The notes beneath the pieces are model-generated. The model worked only from the letters and a program-made list of their open reading frames with translations. It did no database searches and was not told the origin of the DNA. A stretch of 9,266 nucleotides of DNA from an uncultured Eubacteriales bacterium (GTDB lineage Bacteria > Bacillota > Clostridia > Oscillospirales > CAG-272): the NCBI GenBank assembly GCA_934446485.1, contig CAKSEM010000052.1, positions 1-9,266 on the forward strand, given 5' to 3'. Both the position numbers and the translations under genes were made by a program. Positions 1 through 6,239 of the stretch are shown piece by piece; within the stretch, counting starts at the first letter, position 1; the number at the start of each line of letters is the position of its first letter.

Positions 1-956
1 ATGGAGTACGATATCGGATATATCAGGTACGGCGGAAGGTTGAACATAGGGACGCACAGTGTCGTATAGTTGCCGTATACTGCCGTAGCTTCAGCCTCGC
101 TCATACCGCGGAATGTCTGAAGCAGGCGCTGGATCAGTGCCATATCTATGAGGTTCGTAAGGCTCATAACCGATGCACTGACCGTTATGGGGATCGCAAT
201 AAGTGCAATCCTCTTCAGTATCTTTCCTGCAGGATCACATGTCTCATCCACTCCCGATACCGATATATATTCGGCATCGTACTTTTCATTGCGGAAGAGC
301 ATTTTAGAGAATGTCAGGAAGACCATACCGAGTCCGGCACCGATAGTGACACCGAGCACCGCGTAACCCGCAACGTAATGAATGGTCGACGGATCACCTC
401 CCCATCTGCCGAGAGCATATCGCGCAAATGCTATGCCGAGGAACAGCTTGCACAGCGCCTCGATCAGCTGAGACACCGCAACGGGCGCCATAAACTGATA
501 CCCTTGAAAGTAGCCGCGCAGCGCACTCGATATGCATATAAAGAAAAGCGTAGGCGCTATGGCTATAATGCAGTAGTAGGTAGGGTCGGCCTTAAGAAGG
601 GACGCGAACCCGTGCGCTCCGAAGAACATAGCCGACGTTCCGACGAGTCCGACGATAAAGAACAAGAGGAGCGCCAAACGAAACACTCGCTTTACCTGCT
701 TCATTCTCCCGACTGCTCGGTTTTCTGCAACGAGTATCGATATTGCAACCGGAAGACCGGCAGTTGAAACCATGTAGAAGAACGTATATATCGTATAGGC
801 GGAGTTGTAGTACCCCATCCCCTGATCACCGACAACGTGATTCATCGGGATCTTGAAAAGTACACCTATAGCCTTGATTATAAGATTTGATATTGTCAGA
901 ACAAGAACGCCCGAGAAGAACATTTTCGTGCTGGTTTTGCTTTTACTGTTTTCCAT
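1..956 (-). CDS. MurJ/SpoVB-like lipid flippase (MOP superfamily), C-terminus cut by window edge
   Basis: Multi-pass membrane protein of the polysaccharide-flippase branch of the MOP superfamily (SpoVB, YtgP/MurJ and relatives). Members move lipid-linked precursors such as lipid II across the cytoplasmic membrane. I read 318 codons without a stop from the ATG at 956-954 to the left edge; relatives run to about 500 residues, so roughly the last third is missing. The family pattern is clear: a hydrophobic first helix (about 12-35), STAGLPVAIS (64-73) followed by VAENRA, RGYFQG (147-152) leading into PVAVSQLIEALCK (158-170), and SLTNLIDMALIQ (265-276). Further hydrophobic stretches lie near 91-112, 127-146, 195-216 and 248-264. 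GAGG at 962-965, five bases before the ATG, supports the start. It begins 23 nt after the nucleoside kinase stop, so it is probably cotranscribed. Which substrate it moves, and whether it is the essential MurJ or a sporulation paralogue, cannot be told from this part. Confidence 0.85.
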   Translation of the reverse strand, partial: MENSKSKTSTKMFFSGVLVLTISNLIIKAIGVLFKIPMNHVVGDQGMGYYNSAYTIYTFFYMVSTAGLPVAISILVAENRAVGRMKQVKRVFRLALLLFFIVGLVGTSAMFFGAHGFASLLKADPTYYCIIAIAPTLFFICISSALRGYFQGYQFMAPVAVSQLIEALCKLFLGIAFARYALGRWGGDPSTIHYVAGYAVLGVTIGAGLGMVFLTFSKMLFRNEKYDAEYISVSGVDETCDPAGKILKRIALIAIPITVSASVMSLTNLIDMALIQRLLQTFRGMSEAEATAVYGNYTTLCVPMFNLPPYLIYPISYS

Positions 957-979
957 GTACGCCTCACAATTCAGAAATG

Positions 980-1912
980 TTATATACCGATTCGCAACGC
1001 ATCGGTATCGCTGCCTATGAATTCGCGGAACATCGACTCAGGCGGCACCATAGACGGTTCAAAGTACCGACTGGATTCAAGCTGCGAAAGCCTCAGGATC
1101 AGATCAGCGGCACACCGACGGTTCGGGTCGTCCTGCGGAACCGATCTTAGAAGAGGCAGGGCATACCTTGCAAGAAGTAACATTTCATAATCCAGGAATG
1201 AATCGATCCTTACCTTGACCGCCGCAGTGTACGGAAATATGTTCGCATCCTCATTTGCACGCACCGTACTCCAACACTTGAGTGTGAACTCAGGCGCCGC
1301 ATTTCGGAAGAGGTAGTCTCTCACGGTGCGTCTGAGAAGTCTGACTTCATCGGCGGTAAAACTCACGTCGCAAAGCTCAACATCGTCGGAAACACATATA
1401 AAAATACTTGTATACAGATCGCCGAAAAAGCGCGTTACCTCGGGATACATTGCTTGAATTCCCTCGAAAATGTATACATCACGCGGATCGGGCACGTATT
1501 CACGATAGCCGCTGCGCTTGCCCGACATGAAGTCAAATATCGGTATCTTAACACGCTCTCCGGCAAAGAGCGACTCGGTAAAGCTTTTGAAGTACGGAAG
1601 ATCTATCGTCTCAGCCGAATCAAAGTCCGGTGTCGATCCGTCAGGAGTTTCGGCACGGAGATCGTCGCGATAGAAGTCATCGATCGACATTACGACCGCG
1701 CGATATCCCGCCTCCTCTATCTCGCGCGAGAGAAGCCTCGCAGTTGTAGTCTTTCCGGAGCAGGTCGGACCGGCAAGTGCGATAACCCGTCTTCCGCAGG
1801 AGAGCACGTCTCCGGCAGCGGCACACAGCCGCCCCTCATACTCCCGCTCACATTTGTCAATAAATTTCTCAGCATCGGCGGACGAATTAACGGTAATATT
1901 CAGAGGTCTCAT
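980..1912 (-). CDS. Uridine-kinase-like nucleoside kinase (P-loop)
   Basis: A 310-residue cytoplasmic P-loop kinase of the phosphoribulokinase/uridine kinase family, expected to phosphorylate a nucleoside (probably uridine or cytidine) in salvage. The Walker A motif is GPTCSGKTT (48-56). SIDDFY (76-81) supplies the acidic residues typical of substrate binding in uridine kinases, and IFEGIQAMYPEV matches the 'EGI' strand. RRTVRDYLFRN is the lid-like arginine-rich segment. The ending VPPESMFREFIG is typical of the kinase half of a longer clostridial protein that carries an N-terminal TGS region; that region is absent here. The ATG at 1912 has GGGAGG at 1916-1921, three bases upstream. The same frame is open further upstream to a TAA at 1997-1999 but contains no ATG, GTG or TTG. 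The gene lies 50 nt after hemZ and 23 nt before the flippase gene. The exact substrate is inferred from family only. Confidence 0.86.
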   Translation of the reverse strand: MRPLNITVNSSADAEKFIDKCEREYEGRLCAAAGDVLSCGRRVIALAGPTCSGKTTTARLLSREIEEAGYRAVVMSIDDFYRDDLRAETPDGSTPDFDSAETIDLPYFKSFTESLFAGERVKIPIFDFMSGKRSGYREYVPDPRDVYIFEGIQAMYPEVTRFFGDLYTSIFICVSDDVELCDVSFTADEVRLLRRTVRDYLFRNAAPEFTLKCWSTVRANEDANIFPYTAAVKVRIDSFLDYEMLLLARYALPLLRSVPQDDPNRRCAADLILRLSQLESSRYFEPSMVPPESMFREFIGSDTDALRIGI

Positions 1913-1925
1913 TTTCCTCCCTTCT

Positions 1926-1942
1926 GCTGCCGCAGCGGCAGC
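1926..1942 (-). repeat. GC-rich 8-bp inverted repeat just upstream of the kinase ribosome binding site
   Basis: GCTGCCGC (1926-1933) and GCGGCAGC (1935-1942) are perfect complements around a single base at 1934. With a realistic loop this gives a stem of about six or seven GC-rich pairs. It sits in the hemZ-kinase spacer, a few bases before the kinase Shine-Dalgarno (1916-1921). There is no following T-run, so it is not an intrinsic terminator. It could be an RNA stability or translation-modulating hairpin; no function is demonstrated. Confidence 0.45.
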
Positions 1943-1962
1943 CCTCTCATCGAGATGCTTTC

Positions 1963-3426
1963 TCAGTTCATTTCTGTCCTGTAGAAGCCCATGATCTTAT
2001 CACGCAGGTCGGCGCGATGTTCATCTCCGCGACCGCTCAGGTATTCATACGGATACTTAGGTTCAAATATACGTTCGATCCTGTCGCCTCGCGGCGATAC
2101 CAGCTTCGTCGCCGACGATGCACCGACGGCAAAGACCGAATGTATCTCATCCATCATAAAAATATTGTAGAGCCCCTCATGTCCCGGAAGAGAGTAGCCG
2201 ACATTTTCAAGATTACCGGCAGTGTTCTTCTGTCTGTACATATAATACGGCACATATCCCGCAGTGTCAAGAGATTTTGCGGCAAAGGCAACACATTTCC
2301 CCGCTGCTACTCCGTCGCGGTCAAAAACATCGCTGCCGCCGGTCTTGAACTGTGCCGAGCGCTTTACGCTAAAGGCGTGGACCGTAATGTTCTGCGGAGA
2401 CAGGCTCTCGACCTCCTCAAGTGAGCGTCTGAAGCTCTCCTCGGTATCACCGGGAAGTCCTGCGATCAGGTCAACGTTCAGATTCCCGATACCTGAGTTT
2501 GCCGCCATATGATAGGCTGCACGGAAATCGTCAGCCGTATGCGCTCTGCCGATCGTCCTCAACACTTCGTCATCGAGCGTCTGAGTGTTGACCGATAGGC
2601 GCGACACACCGAATGAATGTGCAATTCGCAGCTTTTCTTCGGTTATTGTGTCGGGTCTGCCCGCCTCAAGAGTGAACTCATCGGAGGCTGACGCCCGTTC
2701 GGCGATATGCGCAAGCAGACGCTCAAGCTGATTTGCATTTAAAACGGTCGGAGTGCCACCGCCGATATATACGCTTGCTATGCGAAGTCCGAGACTGTCG
2801 ATGATCGACAGCATGTATGTGATGTCCTCCAGCAGAGCATCAAGATATTCCGGAATCATTGAAAGGAGCCTTGGCGTTGTATAAGACACAAACGAGCAGT
2901 AGGCGCAGCGCGTAGGACAGAATGGGATCGCAATATACAGACTGCATTCACGCCGCCTCTCCGGAGTCACTATCGGGAGCGCTGTTGCAGCCGTCCTGAC
3001 CGCAAGGCGCGCTTTTTCATGCGTCGTTCGGCAAACATCCGTAAAGTACGCCTCGGCATCGGTCGGAGTATTTCCCGCCTCAATGAGCGAGGCAGCAATC
3101 TTCGCGGGACGGATCCCCGTCAGCATTCCCCACGGCGGTCGGTATCCTGTGAGCGCTGTCGCGGCGTCGAGAAAAGCGCCGCCTGCGGCGAACTTAACGG
3201 ATGACTCATCACTGTCTGTGCAGTACGCAGCCTCACCGTGCCCATGCACCGCCCCGTCATAAATATCACAGACAGCATGTGCACCGCCGGAATCCGACGT
3301 CACGGTAAGCTGTGCACAACGCCCGTCCGGCTCGTCTGCCTCGGGGAAATGCTCACCCGGAAAATAGAGCATAGCAAGCATCTGTATATAATACGGGCTG
3401 ATAGCTCCGTTTATGATAAGCTTCAT
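1963..3426 (-). CDS. hemZ: HemZ-type radical SAM coproporphyrinogen dehydrogenase-like protein
   Basis: A 487-residue radical SAM protein of the HemN/HemW/HemZ group. HemZ is annotated as an oxygen-independent coproporphyrinogen III dehydrogenase, which would decarboxylate coproporphyrinogen III in heme synthesis. Residues 1-160 form the HemZ-specific N-terminal part, including GYRPPWGMLTGIRPAKI (94-110). The radical SAM core begins with IPFCPTRCAYCSF, where Cys170, Cys174 and Cys177 form CxxxCxxC for the 4Fe-4S cluster. GGGTP at 222-226 is the SAM-binding glycine motif, and DLIAGLPGDTEESF is the usual later core motif. The C-terminal MYRQKN...GNLENVGYS stretch is a HemZ signature. Position 179 is Phe, so the fourth cysteine of HemN is absent, as in the heme chaperone HemW. 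The biochemical role is therefore less certain than the family assignment. Start: ATG 3426, with GTGAG close by (3432-3436) and GGAG further up (3439-3442). It starts 55 nt after dtd. Confidence 0.93.
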   Translation of the reverse strand: MKLIINGAISPYYIQMLAMLYFPGEHFPEADEPDGRCAQLTVTSDSGGAHAVCDIYDGAVHGHGEAAYCTDSDESSVKFAAGGAFLDAATALTGYRPPWGMLTGIRPAKIAASLIEAGNTPTDAEAYFTDVCRTTHEKARLAVRTAATALPIVTPERRRECSLYIAIPFCPTRCAYCSFVSYTTPRLLSMIPEYLDALLEDITYMLSIIDSLGLRIASVYIGGGTPTVLNANQLERLLAHIAERASASDEFTLEAGRPDTITEEKLRIAHSFGVSRLSVNTQTLDDEVLRTIGRAHTADDFRAAYHMAANSGIGNLNVDLIAGLPGDTEESFRRSLEEVESLSPQNITVHAFSVKRSAQFKTGGSDVFDRDGVAAGKCVAFAAKSLDTAGYVPYYMYRQKNTAGNLENVGYSLPGHEGLYNIFMMDEIHSVFAVGASSATKLVSPRGDRIERIFEPKYPYEYLSGRGDEHRADLRDKIMGFYRTEMN

Positions 3427-3481
3427 ATAGTCTCACATCTCCAAAACTGCCCGTTAGCGGGGCAAAATATTACCGTTCCGC

Positions 3482-3937
3482 TCATCTTTCACGCTTCAGA
3501 TGACGACTGTCCATAACGATAGTCACCGGACCGTCACCCTCCATCGACACCTGCATATCTGCACCGAAAACTCCGCATTCGGTGTGTACCGCTGCGGACA
3601 GTGCAGTACAGAAGCCTTCAAATAGCGGCAGAGCCGCCTCGGGAGGTGCGCTGTTCATAAAATCCGGACGATTTCCTTTGCGGTATGCGGCAAGCAGTGT
3701 GAAATTGGGGACTGCAACGACATCTCCGCCGATGTCGGTAACGGACAGATTCATGCGGCCGTCCGCTCCGCCGAATATGCGGCAGCGCAAAACCTTATCG
3801 GAAAGCAGACGTACATCATCTGCGTCGTCGCCGCGTTCCACACCGACGAGAATCAAAAGACCCGCTCCGCCTCGCGCAACCGTGCTGCCGTCCACCGAAA
3901 CCGCAGACGACTTGACCCTCTGTATAACAGCTATCAT
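3482..3937 (-). CDS. dtd: D-aminoacyl-tRNA deacylase
   Basis: A 151-residue cytoplasmic enzyme that hydrolyses D-amino acids (and mischarged glycine) from tRNA, recycling the tRNA; it acts as a homodimer. The length is typical. The N-terminus MIAVIQRVKSSAVSVDG and RIF...GRMNLS (53-64) are family hallmarks. The late motif GADMQVS (125-131) leads to GPVT at 136-139, the Gly-cisPro chiral-proofreading element. The active-site segment normally written SQFTL is PNFTL at 77-81: the conserved Thr80 is present but the first two positions differ. The APPE motif (97-100) is intact. The start at 3937 has GGAG at 3944-3947 with six bases of spacing. The gene follows rel by 47 nt, the order common in Firmicutes (rel-dtd), and hemZ follows it. 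Confidence 0.95.
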   Translation of the reverse strand: MIAVIQRVKSSAVSVDGSTVARGGAGLLILVGVERGDDADDVRLLSDKVLRCRIFGGADGRMNLSVTDIGGDVVAVPNFTLLAAYRKGNRPDFMNSAPPEAALPLFEGFCTALSAAVHTECGVFGADMQVSMEGDGPVTIVMDSRHLKRER

Positions 3938-3984
3938 AGTGTTCTCCGATCTGTCCTGTCATTCACGTATGTCAGCGCAAAAGC

Positions 3985-6225
3985 TCAGCCGACACCGCGT
4001 GTTATGTTGATTATACCGGAAATTGAACGCAGGCGTGATACGATTGAGTTATAGTGTTCGCTGTTCTTGCAGCCGACAGTTAGATTTATGATAATATCCT
4101 CCATGCCGCTCTTCTGCGTATTGACCGAAAGGAGCGTAACCTTCATCTCTGCAAGCATGGCAGTAATGTCTGCAAGCAGCGATATACGGTTATCTGCAAG
4201 AATCTGAATAACGGATTCAAACAACCCGCCTCCGTTTTCGTGTACAGCCTCTGTATCCCATTCCGCATTGACGAGCCGCTCCGCAAACTCCGGATCATGT
4301 ATGCCTGATGTTATGTTGCGGCACGTGCGTTTATGGATAGATATACCGTAACCGCGCGTAATAAAGCCGATGATATCATCGCCCGGCAGCGGATTGCAGC
4401 AGCGTGCAAATTTCACGGCACAGCCGTATTCACCGTCGATAATAATTCCGTTATTGCGGCGGATACGTCCGGATTTTGATGTCTTTATCTCTTCAGGCGA
4501 AGTCGGCGGCAACGGTTCCGGTTTATAAAGACGCTCGTATTCATCACGCAGCTTTACGGATATCTTGGAGATCGTGATCCCGCCGTATCCGATAGCACTC
4601 AGAAGGTCGTCACTCTCCTGCATACCTATGCGGTGCGCGATGTTTGCAATGACCTCATTCTTCTGAGCCTCTGTAGGCCTGCCGCTGAACTTTGCAAATT
4701 CGCGATCTATCTCGGCGCGGCCGACGATTATATTCTCGCTTCTCTTCTCGCGTTTGAACCACTGCCTGATCTTATTCCGCGCTTCACCTGTACGGACGAT
4801 TTTGAGCCAGTCGCGACTCGGCCCCTTAGATGCCTGAGACGTTATGATCTCGACGATATCACCGGTCTGCGGAACACGGTCTATCGGTGCGATCATACCG
4901 TTGATCGTTGCGCCGACCATCTTGTTGCCCACCTCGGAATGGATCGCATATGCAAAGTCGATGAGCGTCGATCCCTGAGGGAGAGCTATAACGTCGCCCT
5001 TCGGTGTGAACACGAAGGTTTCGTCGTGGAAAATATCTATCTTCAGGGCGTGCATAAAGTCGTCGGAATCTATCACGCCGTCCTCTGAATCTATCAGCTT
5101 TGCGATCCACTGCAGCTTCTTATCGATCTCTTCCTTGCTCCGCTCGCCGGACTTGTATTTCCAGTGTGCAGCGATACCGTACTCGGCAACATGATGCATC
5201 TCATAGGTTCGGATCTGCACCTCGAACGGAATTCCGTCGCGACCGATAACCGTCGTATGCAGCGACTGATACATATTGGGCTTAGGTGTCGAAATATAGT
5301 CCTTGAATCTGCCCGGAACGCTCTTGAAAAGCTCATGTATTATCCCGAGCGCCGTATAGCACTCAAGCTCCGTATCGACTATGATGCGCAGTGCGTAGAA
5401 GTCGTATATTTCATCGAAGCTCTTGTTCTGGTTGAACATCTTTCGATATATCGAATATACGGTCTTGACTCTTCCCTCAAGAGTAAAGTGTATCTTATAT
5501 TCACCGAGCTTTTCAGCAACGTATGCCCGCATATTCTCAATAAAATTGACATTCTGACCGTACTTTCGCTCAATGTCCTCAGATACTTCGGCATATCCGA
5601 TCGGGTCGAGGTATCTGAGCGCGAGATTCTCAAGCTCCTGCTTTATCCTTTGCATACCGAGACGGTGCGCAAGAGGAGCATAAACGTGCATCGTCTCGAG
5701 TGCTGTCATTCTGCGCTTGCCTTCCGGCTTTGCATCGAGCGTTCGCATATTGTGAAGGCGATCGCACAGCTTTATAAATATGACACGGATATCCTTCGAC
5801 ATCGCAAGGAGCATCTTTCTGATGTTCTCGATGTGTGCCTCTTCCTTGTCGATGATATTGATATCCTTTATCTTTGTCAGCCCGTCAACGAGCATTGCCA
5901 CATCATCGCCGAACCGCTCACGAATGTCGGAAAGGCTCGTCCGATCGCTGCAATCCTCAACAGTATCGTGCAAAAACGCCGCACAAATGGAATCAGTATC
6001 CAGACCGAGCCCCGCAACGATCTCAGCGACAGCGATCGGATGCGAAATGTACGGATCGCCGCTGACGCGAAACTGTCCCTCATGCAGGTGTGCAGCATAA
6101 TCGAACGCACTCTCGATCTTTCCGAGATCGTACGTGCGCCCGCTTGCGTCAAGTATTTTAATTATATCCGCAATACGCGGATCCGGTGCGTCGGTGCGAC
6201 CGGTCACAGTACCGTTATCTGACAT
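3985..6225 (-). CDS. relA: Bifunctional (p)ppGpp synthetase/hydrolase, Rel type
   Basis: A full-length 746-residue RelA/SpoT homologue that makes and degrades (p)ppGpp, controlling the stringent response in association with the ribosome. The N-terminal HD hydrolase has His62, HDTVED (86-91) and CDRLHN (154-159), all the elements expected of an active hydrolase. The synthetase carries GRVKTVYSIYRKM (251-263), DFYALRII (275-282), RFKD (306-309), YQSLHT (319-324) and FEVQIRT (334-340). RFKD is the RxKD signature of bifunctional enzymes, as opposed to ExDD of synthetase-only RelA. A TGS domain lies at about 400-462. A zinc-finger region follows, with Cys602, Cys609, Cys610, His631 and Cys635. A C-terminal ACT domain covers about 669-744. 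Start: ATG 6225, with GGAG at 6231-6234 five bases upstream. It begins 14 nt after recJ. The symbol follows Firmicutes usage; rel or rsh would be equally correct. Confidence 0.97.
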   Translation of the reverse strand: MSDNGTVTGRTDAPDPRIADIIKILDASGRTYDLGKIESAFDYAAHLHEGQFRVSGDPYISHPIAVAEIVAGLGLDTDSICAAFLHDTVEDCSDRTSLSDIRERFGDDVAMLVDGLTKIKDINIIDKEEAHIENIRKMLLAMSKDIRVIFIKLCDRLHNMRTLDAKPEGKRRMTALETMHVYAPLAHRLGMQRIKQELENLALRYLDPIGYAEVSEDIERKYGQNVNFIENMRAYVAEKLGEYKIHFTLEGRVKTVYSIYRKMFNQNKSFDEIYDFYALRIIVDTELECYTALGIIHELFKSVPGRFKDYISTPKPNMYQSLHTTVIGRDGIPFEVQIRTYEMHHVAEYGIAAHWKYKSGERSKEEIDKKLQWIAKLIDSEDGVIDSDDFMHALKIDIFHDETFVFTPKGDVIALPQGSTLIDFAYAIHSEVGNKMVGATINGMIAPIDRVPQTGDIVEIITSQASKGPSRDWLKIVRTGEARNKIRQWFKREKRSENIIVGRAEIDREFAKFSGRPTEAQKNEVIANIAHRIGMQESDDLLSAIGYGGITISKISVKLRDEYERLYKPEPLPPTSPEEIKTSKSGRIRRNNGIIIDGEYGCAVKFARCCNPLPGDDIIGFITRGYGISIHKRTCRNITSGIHDPEFAERLVNAEWDTEAVHENGGGLFESVIQILADNRISLLADITAMLAEMKVTLLSVNTQKSGMEDIIINLTVGCKNSEHYNSIVSRLRSISGIINITRGVG

Positions 6226-6239
6226 AGTAACTCCGCAGT

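Noticed and set aside
378..767. Plus-strand frame of 129 codons inside the flippase gene
   Set aside because: The product is very basic and low in hydrophobics, without family motifs. The opposite strand encodes a clear transporter with continuous conserved motifs.
1454..1984. Plus-strand frame antisense to the nucleoside kinase
   Set aside because: It overlaps the kinase almost completely, including its Walker A region, and shows no protein-like conservation pattern.
3443..3464. Possible intrinsic terminator between dtd and hemZ (TGCCC/GGGCA stem followed by TTTT on the minus strand)
   Set aside because: The stem is only five pairs with a 7-nt loop and the T-run is four bases, directly before the hemZ ribosome binding site. 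It is too weak to call a terminator in an otherwise continuous operon.
5164..6222. Long plus-strand open frame (352 codons) antisense to rel
   Set aside because: It lies wholly within the strongly supported rel gene, gives an unremarkable Arg/His/Cys/Leu-rich product with no domain, and has no clear ribosome binding site. It is a codon-bias shadow.
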